This document shows positions 32,160-39,831 of a DNA stretch of 64,000 bases, one piece after another. The DNA lies in the NCBI RefSeq assembly GCF_007829875.1, contig NZ_VIWV01000001.1:1798001-1862000 (forward strand), given 5' to 3'. Position numbers and translations under genes: made by a program. The notes under the pieces are model-generated. The model ran no database searches. It saw only the letters and a program-made list of their open reading frames with translations, and was not told where the DNA came from. Each line of letters opens with the position of its first letter. Position 1 is the first letter of the stretch. Origin of the DNA: Streptomyces capillispiralis (lineage in GTDB: Bacteria > Actinomycetota > Actinomycetes > Streptomycetales > Streptomycetaceae).

Positions 32160-33191
32160 ATGACGACGAACCACCGCTTTTTACACCGCGCCGCCTCCGA
32201 GCGCCCCTACTTCAGCGCCGACGGGGAGACCTACCTCGCCGAGACCCAGTTGCGGCACCTGCGCAAGGACCTGCCCCTGCGGGTGCTCTCCGAGGAGCAG
32301 TTCGCCTCCTGGCAGAACCACGGCTACGTGGTGGTCCCCGAGGCGATCTCCCCCGACGCGGCCAAGCTGCTGCTGGAGTTCGCCTGGGAGTTCCAGGGCC
32401 TCGACCCGCAGCGCCCCGACACCTGGTACCCGGAGCGCGTCTTCCGCTCGGACCTCGACCGGGACCTGTTCGTCTACGGCTTCGTCGAGGCGTACCACCA
32501 CCAGCTGATGTGGGACAGCCGGCAGAGCCGACGCGTCTACGACGCCTTCGTGGACGTGTGGGACTGCGAGGAGCTCTGGGTCACCCTGGACCGCCTCAAC
32601 CTCAATCCGCCCAATGTGGGGAACCGTTCGCGCTCGTTCATCGAGCCGACGGACGAGGGCTTCGACATCGAGCTGCACTGGGACGTGGACACCACGGCGA
32701 GTGTGCCGCCGCAGCGGGTGCAGGGCATCATCGCGCTCACCGACACGGAGGCGGACCACGGCGGCTTCCAGTGCTCCCCGGAGCTGTTCCGCCGGTTCGA
32801 GGAGTGGAAGGTCGCCCAGCCCGTCGGCCGGGACCCGATCCGGCCCGGGACCGACCGCGCGGAGTTCCCCGTGATCCGGCCCCGGCTCAAGGCCGGTGAC
32901 CTGCTGATCTTCAACGGGATGCTGGCGCACGGCGTGGCCCCCAACACCTCCGCCGACGGGGTGCGGGCGGTGCAGTACCTGTCGATGATGCCCGCGCTGG
33001 AGGAGCACGAGGAGCTGCGCCGCTCCCGGGTGGAGTCCTGGCGCACGCTCGGCACCCCGGAGTGGAACGCGACGCTGCTCGGCGACGCGGTCCGGCACGA
33101 GTCCCTGCGGTACGGCACCGCCGAACTCGACGACCTGGGCCGCCGCCTGCTCGGTCTCACGCCCTGGCACGGGCCCGAGCGGACACGATGA
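32160..33191 (+). CDS. Phytanoyl-CoA dioxygenase-like Fe(II)/2-oxoglutarate enzyme, TTA-containing
   Basis: A 343-residue member of the PhyH-like 2-oxoglutarate dioxygenases. The iron facial triad is suggested by HWD in DIELHWDVDTTAS (about 172-174) and a distal His in MLAHGVAPN (about 257). The 2-oxoglutarate-binding Arg is a few residues on (VRAVQYL). Such enzymes hydroxylate amino acids, fatty acids or peptide-bound residues. Codon 8 is TTA (32181-32183). ATG 32160 was chosen at the end of the pyrimidine tract, preceded by CCGGAG. It heads a four-gene operon; its stop overlaps the DUF6271 start. The substrate is unknown, probably an amino acid or polyamine given the decarboxylase partner. 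Confidence 0.85.
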   Translation: MTTNHRFLHRAASERPYFSADGETYLAETQLRHLRKDLPLRVLSEEQFASWQNHGYVVVPEAISPDAAKLLLEFAWEFQGLDPQRPDTWYPERVFRSDLDRDLFVYGFVEAYHHQLMWDSRQSRRVYDAFVDVWDCEELWVTLDRLNLNPPNVGNRSRSFIEPTDEGFDIELHWDVDTTASVPPQRVQGIIALTDTEADHGGFQCSPELFRRFEEWKVAQPVGRDPIRPGTDRAEFPVIRPRLKAGDLLIFNGMLAHGVAPNTSADGVRAVQYLSMMPALEEHEELRRSRVESWRTLGTPEWNATLLGDAVRHESLRYGTAELDDLGRRLLGLTPWHGPERTR

Positions 33192-34519
33192 GACGGGGAA
33201 CCGACGTGCACCGGATATGCCTGACGCTCCCGACCAACCGGGAGTGCTCCGCGACCATCACGGCCGTCGCCGCCGAAGCCGACCACGCGGCACGGCACTT
33301 CGACGTCGAGGTGCATCTGCTGATCCTCGACTCCTCCGACGAGGCGACCCTCGCCGCGCACGCCCGGACGGTCGCCGCACTGCCCGGGGCGCCGCACGTG
33401 GTGGTGCACCACCTCGACGAGTCCGCGCAGCGGGACTTCCTGCGCGCCGCGATCGCACGGGCCGCGCTGCCCGATCCGGAGCGGGTGCTCGGCCTGATGC
33501 TCCCGGACGCGGTCTCCTACGGCGCCTGCACCAACCGCGCCTTCCTGATCGCGGCGGCGCTGGGCTGCCGCTCGGTGCACCGCCGGGACTCCGACTCGCG
33601 CTACCAGCTGTTCGACGGCGAACCGGTCTACCCGGTCCACCACGAGCTGACCTCCCTGGGCAGGCGGGCCGCGGACGCCGCCGCCGGGGTGTCGGAGGTG
33701 GTCCTCGACCCGGCGGTCGCGCACCGCCCGGTGTCGATGGTCGGCGCCTCCTTCATCGGGGAACTCTCCGTCGACATCGGCGGCATCCAGGAGCTCGACA
33801 AGGAGGTCTACGACGAGGTCGTCGGCCTGTGGGCGCCCGGCCACTGGTCGGACGAGCAGCGGCGGGGCCTGGCCGAGGAGTCCTTCAAGGGCGCCGGGCT
33901 GCTGCCCTTCGCGGGTGACCACGCGACGCTGACGGTGGTCGACCCGATGCGTGTCGACATGTGCAACATCGCGTTCCTCGGGGACGTGTACGAGCGGCTG
34001 CCGCTGCCGCCCGCCACCGCGACCATCGGCAGCGACTACTTCCTCATCCACGCCGTGCACGACGCCGCGCTGCCCGGTGTGCTGCACAACCGGCACATCG
34101 AGAACTACTACACCGGGGAGCGCCGCACCCACGCCGGCTTCCTGGCGTACCAGACGCGGTTCGTGAAGTTCCTGCTGTCGATGCTGTACTTCCACTTCGT
34201 CTACGACCGGATGGCCGAGGCGGGCGCCGGGCTGCTGGACGGCGACGGGCGGCTGGACCCCGCGCCGTTCGCCGCGTTCCTCGCCGAGAGCGTGGGGCTG
34301 GACCGCACGGAGAACGAGCGCCGGCTGGACACGGTCGAGGCCGCGTACCGGCGGCTGGGCGGGAGGTACGCCGAGTTCGCGCGCGCCGTGGCGGCGGACC
34401 GGCAGCGCCTGCTGGACGGGGCCGCGCGCGACACCGAGGACTTCGTGCTGCTCATCGGGGCCTGGCGGGCCCTGGTGGACGCGAGCCGGGACGCCGGGCC
34501 GCGGAGCGCCCTCCGGTGA
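33188..34519 (+). CDS. DUF6271 family protein (glycosyltransferase-like)
   Basis: A 443-residue protein matching my recollection of DUF6271 (RICLTLPTNRECSATI start). The N-terminal part looks like a GT-A nucleotide-binding fold: alternating strands, VEVHLLILDSSDE (about 40-52) and a DxD-like RRDSDSRYQLF (about 134). The C-terminal half is helical with an ENYYTGERRTHAGF segment. Biochemistry is not established to my knowledge. It starts with ATGA overlap; GTG 33206, preceded by ACGGGGA, is a credible alternative. The coupling with dioxygenase and decarboxylase-acetyltransferase genes suggests that it acts in one small-molecule pathway. Confidence 0.72.
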   Translation: MRRGTDVHRICLTLPTNRECSATITAVAAEADHAARHFDVEVHLLILDSSDEATLAAHARTVAALPGAPHVVVHHLDESAQRDFLRAAIARAALPDPERVLGLMLPDAVSYGACTNRAFLIAAALGCRSVHRRDSDSRYQLFDGEPVYPVHHELTSLGRRAADAAAGVSEVVLDPAVAHRPVSMVGASFIGELSVDIGGIQELDKEVYDEVVGLWAPGHWSDEQRRGLAEESFKGAGLLPFAGDHATLTVVDPMRVDMCNIAFLGDVYERLPLPPATATIGSDYFLIHAVHDAALPGVLHNRHIENYYTGERRTHAGFLAYQTRFVKFLLSMLYFHFVYDRMAEAGAGLLDGDGRLDPAPFAAFLAESVGLDRTENERRLDTVEAAYRRLGGRYAEFARAVAADRQRLLDGAARDTEDFVLLIGAWRALVDASRDAGPRSALR

Positions 34520-36213
34520 GGCCGTCCCTGCGCGCCGCTCTCGCGGCCGCCACCGAGGACGCGCTCGTCTACGACCTGGACGGGATCGCCGGCCGGTACG
34601 ACGCGCTGACCGCTGAACTGCCGGGCGTCGACGTGCGGTTCGCCATGAAGGCGTGTCCCGTGGAGGAGGTCCTGGCCTGCCTGGCGGGCCGGGGCGCCGG
34701 CTTCGACGCGGCGAGTCCCCGGGAGGTCGCCCGGGCACTGGCGACCGGTGTGCCCGCGCGGCGGATCCACTACGGCAACACCGTCAAGTCCGACCGGAAC
34801 ATCGCGCAGGCGTACCGGCTCGGCGTCCGCGACTTCGCCACCGACAGCGTGGAGGACGTGGCCGCGCTCGCCGGACACGCCCCCGGGTCACGGGTGTTCT
34901 GCCGCCTGGCGACCAGCGGCGAGGGGGCGCTGTGGGGACTGAGCCGCAAGTTCGGGTGCTCGGTGGACGACGCCGTACGGGTCCTGGAGGCCGCGCGGGA
35001 CGCGGGGCTGGTGCCCGCGGGGCTGTCGGTGCACGTCGGCTCGCAGCAGATGACCACCGAGGCGTGGCAGCAGGTCTTCGCGACCCTGGCCGACGCGCTG
35101 ACGGCGCTGCACGGCCGCGGGATCGTGCCGGACCACGTCAACCTGGGCGGCGGGCTGCCGGCGCTCGGCTACGTCGACCGCCGGGGCAGGCGGCTGGAAC
35201 CGCCGCTGGACAAGATCTTCGCCGTGCTGCGCGAGGGCATGGAACGGCTGGCGGACCTCTCCCCCCGTCCCCTGGACTTCGTCCTGGAGCCGGGGCGCCA
35301 TCTGGTCGCCGACCAGGGCGCGGTCCGGGCGCACGTGTCCCGGCTGACGTCCCGCCGGCAGCCGGACGGGGAGCGCGCGTACTGGCTGTACCTGAGCTGC
35401 GGCAAGTTCAACGGCCTGTACGAGATGGACGAGGTGCAGTACCCGCTCGTCTTCCCCTCCCACCCGGACGTCTCCGACGACGACCTGGTCCCCGCCGTCG
35501 TCGCGGGTCCCACCTGCGACAGCGACGACGCCTACGCCCACGAACACCGCCGGGTGCGCGTGCCGAGGGCCCTCGTGTCGGGCGACCCGGTGTGGGTGCT
35601 GTCCAGCGGCGCCTACGCCGCCAGCTACATGACCGAGGGGTTCAACGGCTTCGCCCCGCTCCCCCGGGTCTGCGTCCGCGGTGACGCCCCGGACGTGCGC
35701 GTCCGCACCGTCGCCGAGGACGACTGGCCGCGCATCGCCGCCCTGGAGGCCGAGGTGTACGCGCCGGCCTCGCTGTCCGAGGGGATCGAGGCGCTGCGCT
35801 CCCGGGGCCGGGCCTCCCCGTCGACCTGCTTCGTGCTGGAGACCGGCGGCCGCGTCGCCGGGTACGTGCTCGCCCTGCCCTACCCGCGCTTCCGCTCCCC
35901 GGACCTGGCCCGGCCGGAGGAGGGGACCTTCGACTCGCGCAACCTGCACCTGCACGATCTGGTGATCGCCGGCGACCTGCGCGGCCGGGGGCTGGGCAGC
36001 AGGCTGCTGCGGCACCTCACGGCGACGGCGGAGCGGTCGTCCTTCGAGCGGATCTCCCTGGTCGCCGTGGGCGGGACGGAGAGCTTCTGGGCCGGGCACG
36101 GCTACCGGCCCGACCCGGGCGCGCACCTCCCCGGGGGGTACGGCGACGGCGCCGTCTACATGTCCTGCCCGGTCCAGTCCCACCGCCACGGCGGCCCGGA
36201 AGAAGGGTCCTGA
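34516..36213 (+). CDS. PLP-dependent (ornithine/DAP-type) decarboxylase fused to a GNAT acetyltransferase
   Basis: A 565-residue fusion. Residues 1-385 are a fold-type III decarboxylase: the PLP lysine is in RFAMKACP (about 42), with HVGSQQM (about 175), LEPGRHLVADQGAV (about 257) and the catalytic GPTCDSDDAYAHE (about 332). Residues about 393-555 are a GNAT domain (RVRTVAEDDWPRIAALE, LHLHDLVIAGDLRGRGLGSRLL with the RGRGLG pyrophosphate loop, then SFWAGHGYRP). A single chain could decarboxylate a basic amino acid and N-acetylate the amine formed, or acetylate before decarboxylation. GTG 34516 overlaps the DUF6271 stop. Both catalytic centres appear intact, which argues against a decayed fusion. 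Confidence 0.87.
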   Translation: MRPSLRAALAAATEDALVYDLDGIAGRYDALTAELPGVDVRFAMKACPVEEVLACLAGRGAGFDAASPREVARALATGVPARRIHYGNTVKSDRNIAQAYRLGVRDFATDSVEDVAALAGHAPGSRVFCRLATSGEGALWGLSRKFGCSVDDAVRVLEAARDAGLVPAGLSVHVGSQQMTTEAWQQVFATLADALTALHGRGIVPDHVNLGGGLPALGYVDRRGRRLEPPLDKIFAVLREGMERLADLSPRPLDFVLEPGRHLVADQGAVRAHVSRLTSRRQPDGERAYWLYLSCGKFNGLYEMDEVQYPLVFPSHPDVSDDDLVPAVVAGPTCDSDDAYAHEHRRVRVPRALVSGDPVWVLSSGAYAASYMTEGFNGFAPLPRVCVRGDAPDVRVRTVAEDDWPRIAALEAEVYAPASLSEGIEALRSRGRASPSTCFVLETGGRVAGYVLALPYPRFRSPDLARPEEGTFDSRNLHLHDLVIAGDLRGRGLGSRLLRHLTATAERSSFERISLVAVGGTESFWAGHGYRPDPGAHLPGGYGDGAVYMSCPVQSHRHGGPEEGS

Positions 36214-36219
36214 CACCTG

Positions 36220-37422
36220 ATGCTGCCCACCCTCGGCGACTTCCGCCGCGACCAACTGGCCACCGCCGCCCTGTTCTTCTTCCTCGGCTTCCAGTACGCC
36301 ACCTGGGCCTCCCGGCTGCCCGCCCTGAAGTCCCGCTTCGGCCTCGGGGAGACCCAGCTGGGTCTGCTGCTGATGATCTGCGGGGTCGGGGCAGCGGTGG
36401 CCTTCCCGCTGATCGCCCACCTGATGCGCCGGCTGGGCTCGCGGCGGCTGGCGCTCTGGTCCGCGCTGGGCCTGGTGGCGGTGCTGCCGGCGCTGTCGGC
36501 GGCCGGGGGTTACCCGCTCGTGCTGCTGGTGATCTTCCTCGACGGTGTGGCCGTCGGCTGTCTGAACGTCGCCATGAACGCGCAGGGGGCCGCCCTGGAG
36601 TCCCGGCACGGGCGGGCCGCGATGGCCCAGTTGCACGCGTCGTTCAGCGCGGGGTCGCTCGGGGGCGCGCTGCTGGCCTCCGGCATGAACACGGTCACGC
36701 ACTCCCTGACCGCGCACTTCACGGTGGCGGCGGTGCTGTCGGTGCTGCTGCTCGCCGGTGCGCGGACCCGGCTGTCGGCCGACGACCCGGCGGCTCCCGG
36801 ACCCGGGGAGGAACAGGCCGCGCAGAGGAAGAAGGGCCCCGGGATCCTGAACGGCGCTTCCCGCGCGGCTGTGGTGCTGGGCTGCGCCATGGTGTTCGGC
36901 ACGGTCACCGAGGGCGCCATGAACGACTGGTCGGCGCTGTACCTGACGGAGGAGACGGGTGCCTCGGGGCAACTGGCGCCGCTGGGCATCGCCGTCGTCT
37001 CGGTGATGATGGTGCTGGCCCGCCTGGTGGGCGACGGCTGGCGCAACCGCTGGGGCGACGCGCGCATGGTGCGGGTGGGCAGCACGGTGGCGGGGACGGG
37101 CCTCGCCCTCGCCCTGCTGACGGGCGGCACCTGGCCCGCGCTCATCGGCTTCGCCTGCGTCGGCCTGGGCATGGCGACGGTGACCCCCTGCCTCTACGTC
37201 GCCGCCGCCGCTCAGGGCCCGAACGCCCTCGCCCTGGTCGCCGCCATGGGCACCACCGGCCTCCTCGCCGGCCCGGCGCTGATCGGCTTCGTCGCCGGGT
37301 ACGCGGACCTGACGGTCGGCATGGCGGTGGTCGCGGCGTCCGCCGTGCTGGTGGCGGTGTGCGCGCGGTGGATCAGCTGGACGGAACGGACGAGCGGGGC
37401 CTCGGTCGCCTCGGGGGCGTGA
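36220..37422 (+). CDS. MFS transporter (likely product exporter)
   Basis: A 400-residue major facilitator protein with twelve predicted helices. Features are a short N-terminus then FFFLGFQYATWASRLPALKSRFGL, the loop 2-3 motif LMRRLGSRRLALWS (about 68-81), and the second-half repeat after a charged linker near 200 (ARLVGDGWRNRWGDARMV). It sits six bases after the decarboxylase-acetyltransferase gene with an AAGGG ribosome site, so it is the last member of the four-gene operon and is best read as an exporter of the pathway product. Drug or sugar specificity cannot be read from sequence. A weak hairpin (37427-37442) follows. Confidence 0.9.
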   Translation: MLPTLGDFRRDQLATAALFFFLGFQYATWASRLPALKSRFGLGETQLGLLLMICGVGAAVAFPLIAHLMRRLGSRRLALWSALGLVAVLPALSAAGGYPLVLLVIFLDGVAVGCLNVAMNAQGAALESRHGRAAMAQLHASFSAGSLGGALLASGMNTVTHSLTAHFTVAAVLSVLLLAGARTRLSADDPAAPGPGEEQAAQRKKGPGILNGASRAAVVLGCAMVFGTVTEGAMNDWSALYLTEETGASGQLAPLGIAVVSVMMVLARLVGDGWRNRWGDARMVRVGSTVAGTGLALALLTGGTWPALIGFACVGLGMATVTPCLYVAAAAQGPNALALVAAMGTTGLLAGPALIGFVAGYADLTVGMAVVAASAVLVAVCARWISWTERTSGASVASGA

Positions 37423-37494
37423 CCCCGGCCCGGCGACGGGCCGCTCCCCGGTAATTCGATGGCGCACGCGAGGACGGGTGACCACTCTGATCCG

Positions 37495-38088
37495 GTGACA
37501 GAACCCACGTACCGGATCAGAGCCCTGCACACGGACCGCACGATCACCGTCTACCAGGCGTACGCGCCGGCGATCGGCCTGGCGGCGGCCCGGGACGGCC
37601 GCTTCCCGGCGGAGTGGAAGCGGGACCGGATGACGTGGATCAAGCCGTCGTTCCTGTGGATGATGCACCGCTGCGGGTGGGGCGGCAAGGAAGGGCAGGA
37701 GACGGTCCTCGCCGTCGAGATCACCCGGGACGGTTTCGAGTGGGCGCTGCGCCGCGCCTGTCTGTCCCACTACGAGCGGGGACTCCACACCGACCGCGCC
37801 ACGTGGCAGCGCCTGTTGAGGCGAGCTCCCGCCCGCGTGCAGTGGGACCCCGAACGCGACCTGCGCCTCCAGCCGCTGGCCCACCGTTCGCTCCAGCTCG
37901 GCCTCACCGGCGAAGCCGCACAGCGCTACGCCGACGAGTGGATCGTCTCCATCGCCGACGTCACACCGCTGGCCCGGGCGGTCCACGCCCATGTGCGGGA
38001 CGGAGAGCCGGACCTCGCCCGGCAGCTCCTGCCGCGCGAGCGGCCCTACCCCGTGAGCGGGGACGCCCTGGCCCACCTGCACCGGTAG
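37495..38088 (+). CDS. DUF4291 family protein
   Basis: A 197-residue protein of the widely conserved DUF4291 family (TEPTYRIRALHTDRTITVYQAY start, FLWMMHRCGWGGKEGQ, VQWDPERDLRLQPL, RSLQLGL..AAQRYADEWI). The function of the family is uncharacterised; the conserved WMMHRCGW and QWDPER blocks look like an active or binding site. GTG 37495 gives the family-typical N-terminus, although its ribosome site is poor; ATG 37459 is the longer alternative. It lies between the metabolite operon and the ribbon-helix-helix locus and is probably monocistronic. Confidence 0.85.
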   Translation: MTEPTYRIRALHTDRTITVYQAYAPAIGLAAARDGRFPAEWKRDRMTWIKPSFLWMMHRCGWGGKEGQETVLAVEITRDGFEWALRRACLSHYERGLHTDRATWQRLLRRAPARVQWDPERDLRLQPLAHRSLQLGLTGEAAQRYADEWIVSIADVTPLARAVHAHVRDGEPDLARQLLPRERPYPVSGDALAHLHR

Positions 38089-38112
38089 GCCGGCGCCACG
38101 CCGGACGCCGTA

Positions 38113-38181
38113 TGGCGCCACCTGACACCGTCCCGCACCATCAGGTGCCACGTGGCGCCACTGCGGCGCCATTCCGTGCCA
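38113..38181. promoter_or_regulatory. Upstream phased octamer array (RHH operator candidate)
   Basis: Octamers related to the palindrome TGGCGCCA begin at 38113, 38143, 38153, 38164 and 38174, with a degenerate one at 38133. Spacing is 10-11 bases, putting them on one DNA face. Such phased short repeats are the usual targets of ribbon-helix-helix repressors like the one encoded just downstream. Confidence 0.7.
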
Positions 38182-38301
38182 TCGAGAGCGGATACCGGCG
38201 TCTGGGATCGCACCGCACCACCCGAATCCCCGCACGTTTCCGCAGCTCAGGGCGGTTGAGGACCAGTTCGACACCCCCGAGACGCCAAGAGGGCTTGCAT
38301 G

Positions 38302-38331
38302 TGGCGCCACGATGGTGCCATGATGGCGTCA
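38302..38331. promoter_or_regulatory. Start-proximal octamer array (RHH operator candidate)
   Basis: TGGCGCCA (38302), TGGTGCCA (38313) and TGGCGTCA (38324) follow each other at exactly 11-base intervals, and the last ends on the A of the regulator ATG. This suggests tight autoregulation at the transcript or translation start. Confidence 0.75.
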
Positions 38332-38846
38332 TGGACCTCACCCCGTATGTCGACACCCTCCGCCGCGAGCTCGCGGTGGCCGCCGAGGCCGGCGGCGAGG
38401 ACGCCCGTGAGCTGGCCGAGCGGCTGACCGCCCCCCTGGAGTCGGCGGCCCGGCTGACCATGCTGCACGTGCTCTCCGCCGCGATGGACGAGATCACCCG
38501 CGAACTCGCCCCCGGCTCGGTCGACGTACGGCTGCGCGGGCTCGACCCCGACTTCGTCGTGACACCGCCGCCCGTCGACGGCGGTGCGCACACCGAGCCG
38601 CAGGCCGCGCCCGTCGAACCGTTCAGGGCCCCGGCGGAGGGCGACGAGGGCGGCACCGCCCGCGTCAACCTGCGCCTGCCGGCCCACCTCAAGGCCCGGG
38701 CCGAGGAGGCCGCGAGCCGCGAGGGCCTGTCGGTCAACGCCTGGCTGGTGCGCGCCGTGTCGGCCGCGGTCGACGGCGGCACCAGGCCGCGGCCGGCGGA
38801 GAAGACCCGCACCGTCGGACAGAGCTTCACGGGCTGGGTGCGCTGA
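38331..38846 (+). CDS. Ribbon-helix-helix (HicB/Arc-like) regulator
   Basis: A 171-residue protein. Residues 1-95 are a helical, acidic region of unknown role (RELAVAAEAGGEDARELAERL, then LTMLHVLSAAMDEIT). The C-terminal part from about 108 is a ribbon-helix-helix DNA-binding unit: strand TARVNLRLP, helix AHLKARAEEAASREG, helix SVNAWLVRAVSAAV. The layout resembles 'toxin-antitoxin HicB family' proteins in Streptomyces, but no HicA toxin is encoded nearby. It is followed after 84 bases by a DUF4097 gene and an ABC exporter, which it may control together with itself through the octamer arrays. The ribosome site overlaps the operator, with no purine-rich motif. Confidence 0.85.
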   Translation: MDLTPYVDTLRRELAVAAEAGGEDARELAERLTAPLESAARLTMLHVLSAAMDEITRELAPGSVDVRLRGLDPDFVVTPPPVDGGAHTEPQAAPVEPFRAPAEGDEGGTARVNLRLPAHLKARAEEAASREGLSVNAWLVRAVSAAVDGGTRPRPAEKTRTVGQSFTGWVR

Positions 38847-38930
38847 CCGCGCCCCACCCGCACCACTCCACCCACCACATCACGTCCCCACCTGCGGGGA
38901 CGCCCCAAGACCCCGGAGGACGGGACAGCC

Positions 38931-39767
38931 ATGCCTTCTTTCGACACCCCCGAACCGATCTCGGCCACGACCCACGTGGAGGCCGGATCCCTGCAGTTCA
39001 CCGCGGGCGACCGCGCCGACACCGTGGTCGAGGTGCGGCCCCGCGACCCGAAGAAGGACCTGGACGTGCGGACGGCCGACCAGACCGAGGTCACGTACAC
39101 GAGCGGCGTACTGACCGTCAGGACGCCCAAGCCCAACCTGTTCGGCCGCACCGGCGTCGTCGACGTGACGGTCGAACTGCCCACGGGCTCGCACATCGAC
39201 ATGACCGGTGCCTGGACCCAGGTGCTCGGCGAGGGCCGGCTCGGCGACGTCCGCGTGAAGACCTCGTCCGGCGACGTCCGCCTCGACACGACCGGCCCGC
39301 TGCGGCTGACCGCCTCGCACGGCTCCATCACCGTGGACCGGGTCGAGGGCAGGGCGGAGATCACCACCAGCTCCGGCAGCCTGCGCGTCGGCGTCGTCGA
39401 CGGCCCCGCCGTCCTGAAGAACTCGCACGGCACCACGACCGTCGACGCCGCGACCGGCGAGCTGCGGGTGAGCGGCGCCAACGGCGACATCGAGATCCGG
39501 CGCGCCGAGGACTCGGTCACCGCCACCACCGCCCACGGCACCCTGCGCGTCGGCGAAGTGGCGCGTGGCACCGTGCAGTTGGAGACCAACTACGGCGCCA
39601 TCGAGGTCGGTGTCCGCGAGGGCACGGCCGCCTGGCTGGACGTCGACTCGGGCTCGGGGCAGGTGCGCAACGCCCTCACCGCGTCCGGCACCCCGGAGCA
39701 GACCGAGGACACCGTCGAGGTCCGCGCCCGCACCCGGCACGGCAACATCGACATCCGCCGCGCCTGA
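38931..39767 (+). CDS. DUF4097 beta-strand repeat protein
   Basis: A 278-residue protein consisting largely of short repeated beta strands of the DUF4097/putative adhesin type, a right-handed beta-helix-like pattern. Repeats of the form (V/L)xxxTSSGDV, ASHGSITVDRV, TTSSGSLRVG, KNSHGTTTVD, GANGDIEIRR and TTAHGTLRVG recur every 20-22 residues. No signal peptide is visible, so it may be cytoplasmic or membrane-associated through partners. A good CGGAGGA ribosome site precedes the ATG. It is sandwiched between the RHH regulator and the ABC exporter, an arrangement that repeats in Streptomyces genomes and suggests an envelope-stress or drug-export role; mechanism unknown. Confidence 0.88.
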   Translation: MPSFDTPEPISATTHVEAGSLQFTAGDRADTVVEVRPRDPKKDLDVRTADQTEVTYTSGVLTVRTPKPNLFGRTGVVDVTVELPTGSHIDMTGAWTQVLGEGRLGDVRVKTSSGDVRLDTTGPLRLTASHGSITVDRVEGRAEITTSSGSLRVGVVDGPAVLKNSHGTTTVDAATGELRVSGANGDIEIRRAEDSVTATTAHGTLRVGEVARGTVQLETNYGAIEVGVREGTAAWLDVDSGSGQVRNALTASGTPEQTEDTVEVRARTRHGNIDIRRA

Positions 39768-39831
39768 GCGCCCGCATCGCCGAAGCGACCCCACCTCCCA
39801 CACCCCCTCAGCCCTTCCACCGGAGGACCCC

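Noticed and set aside
32031..32174. Possible CRISPR-like array in the repeated tract
   Set aside because: The units are only four bases and contiguous, without spacers or cas genes nearby.
34888..38310. A 1140-codon leftward open frame
   Set aside because: It is antisense to the decarboxylase-acetyltransferase, MFS and DUF4291 genes and has low-complexity composition and no domain resemblance.
38331..38846. HicAB toxin-antitoxin system
   Set aside because: Only the HicB/RHH-like partner is present; no HicA-like small toxin gene was found on either side. A regulator of the adjacent exporter is simpler.
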